This document shows positions 1 to 8,758 of a stretch of DNA of 64,000 nt, in pieces. The DNA comes from Microvirga vignae (GTDB taxonomy: Bacteria; Pseudomonadota; Alphaproteobacteria; Rhizobiales; Beijerinckiaceae): contig NZ_LCYG01000042.1 of assembly GCF_001017175.1 (NCBI RefSeq), forward strand, positions 23,706-87,705, written 5' to 3'. Position numbers and translations under genes: made by a program. A model generated the notes under the pieces. That model was not told the origin of the DNA, did not search any database, and saw only the letters and a program-made list of their open reading frames with translations. How positions within the stretch are numbered: position 1 is the first letter of the stretch; each line of letters opens with the position of its first letter.

Positions 1-1980
1 AGATTCGCCACGGGGATGAATATGGCCGTGTTTCCTGAAGCGTTTGTGGAGGCTACCGATCCACCTCCGCCTCGGGTGTGCCGCCCGCTGCAGCCGAGGC
101 TTGGGCAGGAGGATAGCCCCCTCCTCCGTCTTACGGATGTGGAGGGTCCGCGTATGGAACTCCTCAAGGCCCGGACGGTGCCCAATGGACATGACGGTTG
201 CACCTTTCAGTTCATCATCGAACAGGGACAGCATGGAGTCCTGGTTCTCCTCGTCGAGGGCGGAAGTGGCCTCGTCCATGAAGACCCAGCGGGGCTTGTG
301 GAGCAGAACGCGGGCGAAGGCGACGCGCTGCTGCTGGCCGAGAGAGAGGGTCTTGTCCCAGCGCTCATGCTTGTCGAGCATGTCCAAAAATTCGCCTAGG
401 CCGCAGCGCTCCAGGGCAGCACGGATATCCGCATCGCTGAAGGTATCGGGCGAAGCCGGATAGCTGAGCGCAGCCCTGAGCGTTCCGAGCGGCAGATAAG
501 GACGCTGCGGCAGAAACATCATCTCGTTGCCGGGAGGAATGCGGATCCTGCCGGAACCCCAGGGCCAGATACCGGAGATCGCCCTGAAGAGCGTGCTCTT
601 GCCGGCGCCGGATTCGCCCATGATCAGCACCCGCTCTCCGGGCTGAATTTCCGCCGTTGCATCTTCGATGAGAATGCTGCCGTCGCTCAATGCAATGGAT
701 ACCCCCTCAAAGCTGAGCCAGCCGTTCGGGTGCGGCTGAATATCGATCTTGCCGTTCTCGGCCGTGACCTCTTCCAAGTCGATGGCCGCCTGGCGGAAGG
801 TGGCGACGCGCAGCACCGCCGAGCGCCAATCGGCAATCTTCGGGAAATTATCGACGAAGTAGCGCAAAGCAGCCTGCACCTGATTGAAGGCACCGACCAC
901 CATCATCATGCCGCCAAAGGACAACCGCCCACTGAAGTACCCCGGCGCGGCGGCGATGATCGGAACCACGATCGCGACCCACCCATAGCCCGATGTGATC
1001 CAGGTAAGGCGGGCAAGAGCCCCCGAGAGGCGGCGTGTTGCCTTGAGGACCGCCTCCACGAATTCATCGAGGCTGCGCCGCTCGTCATTCTCGCCGTTGT
1101 ACAGAGAAACGCTCTCCGCACTTTCATTCACGCGCACGAGCGCAAAACGTAAGTCGGCTTCACGCGCATAACGGAACGTGTTGAGGCGGATCAAGGGACG
1201 CCCCACGAGCCAGGTGAGTCCAGAGCCGATGCCTGCATAGCCGATCGCAACCCACACCATGTAACCAGGGATCGAGATCTCGTTGCCGCCGATGACGAAG
1301 GTTGTCGTGCCAGAGAGCGTCCACAAGACGCCGATGAAGCTGACGAGCAGGAGAAAGGCCTGAAGCATCCCAACGCCAAGCTCCGTCGACAGCTCGGAGA
1401 ACAGGCGACAATCCTCCTGCAGGCGCTGATCGGGCTGGCCGCTCGCTTCTCCCATGAAACCGAGCTGATAGGCACGGTTGGGCTTGAGCCAGAGATCGAG
1501 CAGAACCTGGGTGAGGCGCTGCCTTAAGCGGATCTTGAGCCGCTCCTGAAGCCAAGTCTGCCCCACAACCAGCGCAAGCAACGCGGCGACGATGACAAGA
1601 AAAACAATGAGTTGGTTGAAGAAGGCGGATGCATCGCGCTTCTCCACTGCATCGAAGAAGGCGCCGTTCCATTGGTTCAGGCGCACCTGTCCGATCATGT
1701 TGCCGATCAGAACGACCACAATGGCGATGGCAAGCCGCAGCATCGGCCAGCCCTTTCGGTTCCGGAACATGTCACGAAACAACAGAAACAGTTCTCGTCC
1801 AATGCTGGGACGATGCTCTTGCGCAGGTTCTGGGCCCTGATGCAGCTCCGGCCGATGAGCGGCAGCGTGATCCGCCTCCTTCGCCAGAGTCTTCTCCTGA
1901 CCGGGACCGACCTCCTGATCGCTCCCTGTCGCGGGAGGCGGGGGCATTTGTTTGCCCAATTTGGGATCGAAGTCCGGCAT
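1..1980 (-). CDS. ABC exporter, fused permease and ATPase (SbmA/BacA-YddA type), 3' end outside window
   Basis: This is a half-transporter that couples ATP hydrolysis to export or uptake across the inner membrane. The frame is open from the ATG at 1980 to the window edge, so the C-terminus is missing. Residues about 1-65 are hydrophilic and Pro/Glu rich. They are followed by a six-helix membrane domain of the ABC_membrane_2 type and then a nucleotide-binding domain. Visible motifs are Walker A GESGAGKST (near 605-630), signature LSLGQQQRVAFAR and Walker B WVFMDEATSALD. This architecture is that of the family annotated as vitamin B12, bleomycin or antimicrobial-peptide transporters, and the substrate cannot be told from sequence. 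It reads away from the CAP-domain gene upstream on the same strand. Family assignment is firm; substrate is unknown. Confidence 0.88.
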   Translation of the reverse strand, partial: MPDFDPKLGKQMPPPPATGSDQEVGPGQEKTLAKEADHAAAHRPELHQGPEPAQEHRPSIGRELFLLFRDMFRNRKGWPMLRLAIAIVVVLIGNMIGQVRLNQWNGAFFDAVEKRDASAFFNQLIVFLVIVAALLALVVGQTWLQERLKIRLRQRLTQVLLDLWLKPNRAYQLGFMGEASGQPDQRLQEDCRLFSELSTELGVGMLQAFLLLVSFIGVLWTLSGTTTFVIGGNEISIPGYMVWVAIGYAGIGSGLTWLVGRPLIRLNTFRYAREADLRFALVRVNESAESVSLYNGENDERRSLDEFVEAVLKATRRLSGALARLTWITSGYGWVAIVVPIIAAAPGYFSGRLSFGGMMMVVGAFNQVQAALRYFVDNFPKIADWRSAVLRVATFRQAAIDLEEVTAENGKIDIQPHPNGWLSFEGVSIALSDGSILIEDATAEIQPGERVLIMGESGAGKSTLFRAISGIWPWGSGRIRIPPGNEMMFLPQRPYLPLGTLRAALSYPASPDTFSDADIRAALERCGLGEFLDMLDKHERWDKTLSLGQQQRVAFARVLLHKPRWVFMDEATSALDEENQDSMLSLFDDELKGATVMSIGHRPGLEEFHTRTLHIRKTEEGAILLPKPRLQRAAHPRRRWIGSLHKRFRKHGHIHPRGES

Positions 1981-2102
1981 GGTCCCTAAAAGCGTACTCT
2001 TTCCGGGCCGACATTGGCGCTGAAAGCTAAAGAGCTACGCTTCCGTTTAAGTTCCGGACTGCGACAGAACGGCTAAGTCTTGCAATCAGGCGAAATCTTG
2101 GA

Positions 2103-2600
2103 TCAGCGCCTGTCCGCTGCGACGACCAGCACCCAATAGACCTTGTACTTGGAATTGGGCGTATAGGCCGTGGCAATGCCGATCCGTGTTGCCTTTGAGT
2201 CGAGCAACACACGATTGTGCTGAGGGCTTTCCCGCCAACCGGAAAAAGCTTCGGCGAGCGTATGGTAGCCTGCAGAGAGATTGGCAGCCGGCGCGACGTA
2301 GCCTGCCGAGGACAGGCGGCTCTTGAGCGCATCGGCGGAACTCGGCCTGTCGGCAGCCGCCATCGCGTCTGCCTCCGCCTGCGCAGCCGCCTGCAGTTCG
2401 GGATCGAGGATGAGCGGACCCAGACCATTGTTGCGGCGATAGGCGCCGATCATGTTCCGCGCCATGGCTGCATCTACGGCAGCGCCTGGATTGGCCATCG
2501 AGGCATAGAAGCTCGGCGTCTGCGAACGGGCTTGGCGCTGATCGGACTGGCATCCCGCCAGGACGAACGCGGCAAGGCTTAAACAGATAAGGCTTTTCAT
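2103..2600 (-). CDS. CAP-domain (SCP/PR1-like) lipoprotein
   Basis: A 165-residue secreted protein. The N-terminus carries a lipoprotein signal with the lipobox LAGC at residues 14-17, so it is probably anchored to a membrane facing the periplasm. The rest is a bacterial CAP domain: an NNGLGPL..DPELQ helix, then SGWRESPQHNRVLLD with the typical His-Asn-Arg, and a C-terminal YWVLVVAA strand. Bacterial CAP proteins of this size have no agreed enzymatic role. Its start codon overlaps the stop of the upstream mechanosensitive channel gene (ATGA at 2597-2600), which implies translational coupling. Assignment to the fold is good; the function is open. Confidence 0.85.
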   Translation of the reverse strand: MKSLICLSLAAFVLAGCQSDQRQARSQTPSFYASMANPGAAVDAAMARNMIGAYRRNNGLGPLILDPELQAAAQAEADAMAAADRPSSADALKSRLSSAGYVAPAANLSAGYHTLAEAFSGWRESPQHNRVLLDSKATRIGIATAYTPNSKYKVYWVLVVAADRR

Positions 2601-5170
2601 GCCCGTGACTTATCCTTGAGAAGAGTTAAGGTTTCATCCTCATCCCCGGTCTTTTTGGACTCGTCTGCCTTGGCCTCCTCGGCTTCCTCGGGCTCAGGCG
2701 TGCTCGGTGTGGGCACGCCAATGCCCGCCTTCCGAAGCCCCCGGAAAATATCGAAATAGATATCGCTCGACACGCGGGCCGCCGCATCAATGTCGTCCAC
2801 GAAGCAGACGAGATCGAAGTCGATCGTGTTCTCCGTCACCTTCTTGAAGAGCACGCGCGGATTGGGTTCGCTCATCACCTCGCGATGCGCCAGCGCTGCG
2901 CGGCGCATGATGTCCGCCATCAAATCAGGATCGGTTGCGCGCGGCACGGGAACCGAAACGAGCACGCGCCCGACGCGGTCGTTGCGCACGCGATTGCGCA
3001 CAACGCCCGAAATCAGGTTTGAATTCGGCACGATCAGCGTTGAGCGATCGAAGGTCTGGATCTCGGTGGAGCGCACATTGATCCGGCGCACATAGCCCTC
3101 GCCATCGCCCACGACCACGAGATCGCCCACACGGATCGGGCGCTCCCAGAGGAGGATCAGGCCTGAGATGAAGTTGTTGACGATTGATTGCAGACCGAAA
3201 CCGATACCCACCGACAGGGCACCGGCGACGATAGTCAGCCGCTCCAGGCTCAGACCCAGATAGGTGAAGGCAACGACGCCCGCCGTGATGACGCCTACAT
3301 AGCCCGCCGCCGTGCGGATCGAGTTGCGCAAGCCTGCATCGAGGTCGGTGGCCGGCAGGAAGGTGTTGTCGAGCCAACGCTGAATGATGCGCGTGATCGT
3401 GAAACCCGCCGCGAAAAGCAGCGCCGCGATCAGGATCGATGACAAGGAGATCGTGACATCGCCGACACTGAAGCCGAAGAACAGGGCCCGCAGCGAACTC
3501 ATGACATCCGTGGATTCGATGCCCCAGGGCAACAGGACCAACAGGATGGCAATGACGATAAGCGCGAGCCGCGCGATGCCGCTCGCCAGCACGCCGATCT
3601 GCTCCAGGGAGCGACGGCGGATACCCGTATTGGCCTGCAATGTCGTGGCAAGCCTGCTCTGTCCACGCAGCGACCCGCCGATGAACTCATCGGCCAACGC
3701 AATGCCGAGGATCAGCATGGCGATGATGGTTGAGATCGAGACCGCCTGCTCGACGACGAAGGAAGCAAGAGCCGTGTAGCCGCCCAGCACGCTGCCGAGG
3801 ACAAGAGTCACGACGAACCAGCCGAGGCTTCGCACCGGACCGCCGATATCGACCTCTTGTGGAACGTAAGGACCTAGGCAGGCTTCATCCTGACTCTCTC
3901 GCGTCGCAAACCGGCGCAGCAATTCCGCGAAGAGAAGCGCCACGGCCAGCGCGAAAACCGCCCTGGTGATCACCGTGATCGGCAGGGCCGCGGCGATGGC
4001 CTTGTTGAAGGCTTCGATCACCTTGCCGACGACCATGACGGTGGCGAGCGTGACGGAGAAGCGCATGATGCGCGCAGCGGAAGCGTCCCGGATAGGGATG
4101 AGGCGCCACGACGGGTGATCCGGCGCAAGAATCGCATCGATGAGCGCACGCACGAAGGCAATGAAGGCCAAGCCGCCGAGCAGCGATCTCACGACCTGCT
4201 CCAGACGCGGCGGGACGACGTCCGCGGAGTCGAAGGCCACCCAGACGATCCAGCTTCCGGCAATGGCGGGACCCGCGCCCAGCACGAGAACGCCGACGGC
4301 AGCCATCAAGCGGCTCCGACGTGGAGGATCCGTGACCGCCGGATCACGGCGGACGAGACGCGGGGCGATCGAACGACGGCCGATATAAAGCGCGACGGCA
4401 GCGCCGATGGCCAGTCCAAGGAAGAAAAGGACGCCAAGGGTCGCGTTGCGCCGCAATTGGTCGAGGGCGTCGGACAGCACGATCCGCTGGGCTTTCAGCT
4501 CCCGCGGGATCGCCTGAATCACGTTCATCCAGAGGTTGGGGCTGAGGAGACCATCGCTCTGCTCGAAGAGCGCGCGCGCGAAACCGGCCCGGCGCAAGTC
4601 GCCGATCTGTGCGCTCAGTTGCTCGGCCTGCACCAGAAGCGCGCGCCCGAGACGCTGGGTTTCATCGAGCTCCGCAACGGCAGCCTCGCGGTCGGCACGA
4701 TCCTTGGCGACATCGGCGCTTTCCTCGGGCTGGCCGTTGGCGGGCTTCGGTCCGAGCTGGGAGAGACGCTGGCGGCTTGCCTCCAGCCTCGGCGCCTGCT
4801 CGTCGATGACAGTGCGGATGTCGGAGATGATCGGTTCGATCTGCTGGCGCAGGTTCTGCAGCTCCGCATCGGACAGCACACGCCCCTGGAGCGCCAGCTC
4901 CTTCTGGTCGAGATCCGCCTTGAAGCCATCGAGCTTGGCACGGGCCGCTTTCGTTTCAGCCGAGACGTTTGCTGCGGGCGCATCGGAGGCGGCGGCCGGA
5001 GGCGGCGCCGATTGCTGAGGCGCGGGGGCCTGAGGTGCGGCAGGGGCTTGAGCCTGGGGTTGGGCCCGGGGTGGCGTTTGCGCCTGCTGGGCTAGAGCCA
5101 AGCCTCCCGAGGTCAGGCCGCACGCAATGATCGCGGCAGAAAAGAGCCGCTTCAGTCCAATCCCTGTCAT
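2597..5170 (-). CDS. MscS-family mechanosensitive channel with DUF3772-type periplasmic domain
   Basis: An 857-residue inner-membrane channel that should open under membrane tension and release solutes during hypo-osmotic shock. It begins with a signal peptide ending near ALAQQ, then a Pro/Ala/Gln linker and a coiled, charged periplasmic region (about residues 60-200) of DUF3772 type. Around ten hydrophobic segments follow. The MscS core starts near residue 650 with the pore-lining stretch GALSVGIGFGLQSIVNNF, then the beta domain with RPIRVGDLVVVGDGEG. The C-terminal tail after about residue 815 is acidic and low complexity. The size is that of the large MscK/MscM-like subgroup, not the 280-residue MscS. 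The gene is translationally coupled to the CAP lipoprotein downstream. Confidence 0.92.
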   Translation of the reverse strand: MTGIGLKRLFSAAIIACGLTSGGLALAQQAQTPPRAQPQAQAPAAPQAPAPQQSAPPPAAASDAPAANVSAETKAARAKLDGFKADLDQKELALQGRVLSDAELQNLRQQIEPIISDIRTVIDEQAPRLEASRQRLSQLGPKPANGQPEESADVAKDRADREAAVAELDETQRLGRALLVQAEQLSAQIGDLRRAGFARALFEQSDGLLSPNLWMNVIQAIPRELKAQRIVLSDALDQLRRNATLGVLFFLGLAIGAAVALYIGRRSIAPRLVRRDPAVTDPPRRSRLMAAVGVLVLGAGPAIAGSWIVWVAFDSADVVPPRLEQVVRSLLGGLAFIAFVRALIDAILAPDHPSWRLIPIRDASAARIMRFSVTLATVMVVGKVIEAFNKAIAAALPITVITRAVFALAVALLFAELLRRFATRESQDEACLGPYVPQEVDIGGPVRSLGWFVVTLVLGSVLGGYTALASFVVEQAVSISTIIAMLILGIALADEFIGGSLRGQSRLATTLQANTGIRRRSLEQIGVLASGIARLALIVIAILLVLLPWGIESTDVMSSLRALFFGFSVGDVTISLSSILIAALLFAAGFTITRIIQRWLDNTFLPATDLDAGLRNSIRTAAGYVGVITAGVVAFTYLGLSLERLTIVAGALSVGIGFGLQSIVNNFISGLILLWERPIRVGDLVVVGDGEGYVRRINVRSTEIQTFDRSTLIVPNSNLISGVVRNRVRNDRVGRVLVSVPVPRATDPDLMADIMRRAALAHREVMSEPNPRVLFKKVTENTIDFDLVCFVDDIDAAARVSSDIYFDIFRGLRKAGIGVPTPSTPEPEEAEEAKADESKKTGDEDETLTLLKDKSRA

Positions 5171-5260
5171 TCAGTCCGCCTTATCGCATTCCCTTGGGAG
5201 CCGGTTCTTTGCGAATCAATAAGGCGAAAACTCGCCGCCGGGCAGCCGAAGCGCAACAAA

Positions 5261-5292
5261 AAAGCCTGGGCGGCTGGGTGCCCCCAGGCTTT
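5261..5292 (-). terminator. Rho-independent terminator of the small membrane protein gene
   Basis: A perfect 10-bp stem (5261-5270 with 5283-5292, sequence AAAGCCTGGG) and a 12-nt loop. Read on the minus strand it runs into TTTTTT (down to 5257). It lies just beyond the stop of the 5311-5601 gene and separates it from the channel gene that starts at 5170. Confidence 0.85.
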
Positions 5293-5310
5293 CTCGAAGA
5301 ATTTTGTCTT

Positions 5311-5601
5311 TTACCGCTGCGCCGGTTCGTTGGCCGAGGGCTTGGCCTCCGGCACGGGATAAGCCGGGTTCGCGGGCGTGATCCGGTTCGTGGGATTGGC
5401 ATCGGAGGAACCGGTGGTCGAACCGGTTGTGGCCGAACGAGCGGCGTCCGTACCGGGATCATCAGGAGATTGCGAGCCTGCCCAGATCAAGTAGCCGCCC
5501 ACGGCGATGACGAGCAGCAGGAGCGAACCGAGCAACACGCCCAGAACCGGGCGGCCGGAGGCACCCTGGCGGGCGCGATCGTCGGGAATTTGTTGAGCCA
5601 T
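5311..5601 (-). CDS. Small single-pass membrane protein, function unknown
   Basis: A 96-residue protein with a short polar N-terminus, one transmembrane segment (VLGVLLGSLLLLVIAVGGYL, about residues 19-38), then a Ser/Thr/Pro-rich tail that would face the periplasm. No catalytic motif is visible. Small proteins of this plan are common in rhizobia as uncharacterised membrane proteins. It is followed by its own terminator and so is probably monocistronic. Coding is supported by length, start context and the terminator; no function can be proposed. Confidence 0.65.
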   Translation of the reverse strand: MAQQIPDDRARQGASGRPVLGVLLGSLLLLVIAVGGYLIWAGSQSPDDPGTDAARSATTGSTTGSSDANPTNRITPANPAYPVPEAKPSANEPAQR

Positions 5602-5928
5602 CTCAAGCCTCTTTGGAAAGCATGGGTTTCAGGGCGAGCAGCAAGGCTCGGCGTTATCAGGGCAACGCCAGATACGAGGGGCGGTTCCTGCCAAGCATCC
5701 GCACGTCGCCAGCAAGCATTCAGAGACCCTCCCCTGGATCCAATGCAGCGTTTCGCCGTTGTTCGAGACGGGCCACTAACCAGTGTCAGAGACGAGGGGT
5801 CGATGGTTTGGGCAGGCTTTGGAAGCATCGATTGTCGCACCCCCCGGCATGGCTTTCGTCTCCCGGCCCGAAGCCATTTTTTCGCCGTCTTGGGCGCCCT
5901 TGGGTAATCTCTGATTCAAGGAGAAATC
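5602..5928. other. Intergenic region upstream of the GH2 gene
   Basis: About 330 bases between divergent genes. It should hold promoters for both the small membrane protein and the GH2 gene. The only clear element is a strong ribosome binding site AAGGAGAAATC directly before the ATG at 5929. I see no operator or RNA structure that I can name. Confidence 0.5.
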
Positions 5929-8679
5929 ATGCAGGACAATCGCATCAGTCTGGACGGGACTTGGGAATTTTTGCACGTGGCCGATGATCGCCTGTCCGGC
6001 CCGGCGGAGGTTCGCCAGATCGTGGTGCCAAGTCCCTGGCAGGCCCAGTTCTCGGACCTGCGCATGCGGGCGGGGATCGGCATCTATCGCAGGACGATCG
6101 AAATCGAGGAAACGTGGCTGCACGACAGCATCTGGATCCGGTTCGGCGCCGTCTTCCACAACACGAAGGTCTTCATCAACGGTGAGGCGGTGGGCCACAA
6201 TGAGGGCGGCTTCCTGCCCTTCTCGTTCGATGTGACTCCTCACCTCAAGCCGGGATCGAACGAGATCAAGGTGCGTGTGGACTCGCCCACCGACAACCCG
6301 GCCGAGTTCCCGGATTCGCCCTTTGCCGAAATCCCGTTCGGCAAGCAGAGCTGGTATGGCCCGCTCTCCGGCATCTGGCAGTCGGTCTATCTCGAACGTC
6401 GCATTCCCGATCACATGAACCGCGTGCGCCTCGTACCGAATTTGGCGACAGGTGTCGTGACGTCGGGCGTGTTCTTCGCGCGCCCCCTCACGAACGCCAC
6501 GCAGATCCGCATCGAGGTGACGGATCCGTCAGGTCAGGTCGCGGTCGATGAGATGCATGAGACGCAAGTCGGCGTCACCAGCATGCCGTTCGAGCTGACG
6601 GTGCCGGATGTGCAGCCATGGTCGCCTGATCATCCGAACCTCTATCGCGTCCGCTTGCAGCTCATTCGCGGTGGCGAGGTGAAGGACGAAATCGCCGACA
6701 ATTTCGGTTTCCGCACCATCGAGACGCGCAACGGCAAGTTCTATCTCAACGGCAAGCCGCTCTATCTGCGCGCCGCGCTCGACCAGGATTACTACCCGGA
6801 CACGATCTGCACCGTTCCGTCGGTGGAATTCCTGGAGGATCAGTTCCGGAAGGCGAAAGAACTCGGACTCAACTGCCTGCGCTGCCACATCAAGGCAGCG
6901 GATCCGCGCTACTACGAAACCGCAGACCGCATGGGCATGCTGATCTGGACGGAGCTTCCCAACGGCGGCATGGCCACCGACCGTTCGCGCGGACGCAAGG
7001 AAAAGCTCCTGAAAGGCATCGTCGACCGCGACTGCAACCATCCGTCCATCATCATCTGGACGATCATCAACGAAAACTGGGGCGTCGACCTCGTCAACGA
7101 TGCGGATCACCGCGACTGGCTCAAGCGCACCTTCGCGTGGCTCAAAGCCTATGACCCGACACGCCTCGTCGTCGACAACTCGCCGCTCGCCCCGAGCTTC
7201 CACGTGGAGTCCGACATCGCGGATTATCACTTCTATGCTGCGTATCCCGACCACCGCGCACAATGGGATCAGTTCGTTGATGAACTCTCGAACCGCGCCT
7301 CTTGGCTTTATTCGCCCCATGGCGATGCGGTGATTACCGGACGCGAGCCGCTCATGTGCTCCGAGTTCGGTAACTGGGGCCTGCCCTATCCGAAGGATTT
7401 GCGTGATGCCAAGGGCGAGGAACCCTGGTGGTTCGAAACCGGTCACGACTGGGGCGAGGGCGTGATGTATGCCCACGGTGTCGAGAATCGCTTCTCGGAC
7501 TGGAGCCTGGATCGCGTATTCGGCGATCTGCGTCGTTTCGTGATCGCCGCGCAATGGCAGCAGTTCCGCGCCTTCAAGTATGAGATCGAGGCCATGCGCC
7601 GGAAGCCCAACCTGGCTGGCTACGTGATCACCGAACTGCACGATTGCCACTGGGAATCGAACGGCCTTCTCGACATGCGCCGCAATACTCGCGTGTTCCA
7701 CGAGCTGTTCCACATCTTCAACACGGATACGGTGATCGTGCCGAAATGGGAGCGCGCCTCCTATTGGTCCGGCGAGGCGGTCGCTTTGGAACTTGCGGTC
7801 GCGCATGGCGCGGGTCCGGCTCTGGAGGATTGCAAACTCGAGATCGGCATCTGCAACGAGATGCAGCAGGTCGACTTGCCGCGCATCGAAGCGCCGGATG
7901 TGCTCGATCTTGGCCGCATCGAGATCCAGCTGCCGGAGATGGACGAGGCATCTTTGCGGCGTATCAGCTTTACGCTACGCGCATCCGATGGTCGCCTCAT
8001 CGCGCAGAACCACCATGACATCTCCATTCACCCGAAGCGCACAAGGCCTATGCATGTGCGGGAGCTGGTGTGGTCGCCGGATGAGGACATCCGCGAGCGC
8101 TTCCGCGCTCTCGGCTACACCATGGCGCGCGCCTTCGAGGAATCGACGCTGATCGTTTCCCGCACGCACAACAAGGCGATTACCGATCATGTGCGTGCCG
8201 GCGCCAAGCTCCTGCTGCTGCCGGAAGAGGACATGACTCTCTATCCGTTCTTCCCGCACTGGCAGGCGGTGAGGGTGCAGTCGCGGCACGGCACCCTGTG
8301 GTCGGGCGACTGGGCCTCCTCCTTCGGCTGGCTGCGCCGCTCGGGCCATTTCGCCCGCTTCCCGTCGGGCCCGCTGCTCGACGAGACCATGGACCGCGTG
8401 CTGCCCGATTTCGTGATCTCAGGCTGCAACCTGCTCGATTTCCAGGCCCGCGTCTTCGCCGGTCTCGTGGTCGGCTGGATCCACAAGCCGGTCGCGCTGG
8501 GCGTCGAGCGCTCCTATGGACGCGGCCGCCTTGTCGCCTCGACGCTCCGCCTGTTCCGAGATGCGCCGCTTGCCGATCCCACTGCAACGATGCTGACGGA
8601 TGCCCTGGTGGAGCTGGCGGTCGAGTCCCGTGCTGCCCGTCTCGAAGAAGCCGTGCGCGCGGCGGAAGCCGCTGCCTGA
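5929..8679 (+). CDS. Glycoside hydrolase family 2 (beta-galactosidase/glucuronidase-like)
   Basis: A 916-residue retaining glycosidase, expected to remove non-reducing beta-linked sugars such as galactose, glucuronate or mannose. The order is typical: sugar-binding jelly roll (about 1-165, with the NGEAVGHNEGGFLPFSFD stretch), an immunoglobulin-like domain, then the TIM barrel. The general acid is the Glu in TIINENWG near residue 380 and the nucleophile is the Glu in CSEFGNWG near residue 478. The C-terminal 250 residues look like a glutamine-amidotransferase-like or accessory region and are not obviously catalytic. There is no signal peptide, so the enzyme should be cytoplasmic. It has a good ribosome binding site (AAGGAG) and is convergent with the GT-glf-GH1/RmlD operon. 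Confidence 0.88.
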   Translation: MQDNRISLDGTWEFLHVADDRLSGPAEVRQIVVPSPWQAQFSDLRMRAGIGIYRRTIEIEETWLHDSIWIRFGAVFHNTKVFINGEAVGHNEGGFLPFSFDVTPHLKPGSNEIKVRVDSPTDNPAEFPDSPFAEIPFGKQSWYGPLSGIWQSVYLERRIPDHMNRVRLVPNLATGVVTSGVFFARPLTNATQIRIEVTDPSGQVAVDEMHETQVGVTSMPFELTVPDVQPWSPDHPNLYRVRLQLIRGGEVKDEIADNFGFRTIETRNGKFYLNGKPLYLRAALDQDYYPDTICTVPSVEFLEDQFRKAKELGLNCLRCHIKAADPRYYETADRMGMLIWTELPNGGMATDRSRGRKEKLLKGIVDRDCNHPSIIIWTIINENWGVDLVNDADHRDWLKRTFAWLKAYDPTRLVVDNSPLAPSFHVESDIADYHFYAAYPDHRAQWDQFVDELSNRASWLYSPHGDAVITGREPLMCSEFGNWGLPYPKDLRDAKGEEPWWFETGHDWGEGVMYAHGVENRFSDWSLDRVFGDLRRFVIAAQWQQFRAFKYEIEAMRRKPNLAGYVITELHDCHWESNGLLDMRRNTRVFHELFHIFNTDTVIVPKWERASYWSGEAVALELAVAHGAGPALEDCKLEIGICNEMQQVDLPRIEAPDVLDLGRIEIQLPEMDEASLRRISFTLRASDGRLIAQNHHDISIHPKRTRPMHVRELVWSPDEDIRERFRALGYTMARAFEESTLIVSRTHNKAITDHVRAGAKLLLLPEEDMTLYPFFPHWQAVRVQSRHGTLWSGDWASSFGWLRRSGHFARFPSGPLLDETMDRVLPDFVISGCNLLDFQARVFAGLVVGWIHKPVALGVERSYGRGRLVASTLRLFRDAPLADPTATMLTDALVELAVESRAARLEEAVRAAEAAA

Positions 8680-8704
8680 TCGACCTAGACAATCCGAAAC
8701 AGAG

Positions 8705-8728
8705 ACGGCGCGGATCTCTCCGCGCCGT
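8705..8728. terminator. Hairpin between convergent genes, possible bidirectional terminator
   Basis: A perfect 10-bp GC-rich stem (ACGGCGCGGA at 8705-8714 with 8719-8728) and a TCTC loop. It sits in the 79-bp gap between the convergent GH2 and GH1/RmlD genes. There is no strong T run on either side (TTCTC on the plus strand, CTCTGTTTC on the minus), so the terminator call rests mainly on position. Confidence 0.5.
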
Positions 8729-8758
8729 TCTCATATGCGTCTTGGAAGATTGCTGCTG

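Noticed and set aside
4115..5095. A 326-codon plus-strand open frame
   Set aside because: It lies wholly antisense to the MscS-family gene, which has a signal peptide, membrane segments and family motifs. The antisense product is Arg/Glu/Gly-rich with no domain.
6529..7806. A 425-codon minus-strand open frame
   Set aside because: Mirror of the GH2 gene, whose catalytic motifs are intact. High GC makes long antisense frames common here.
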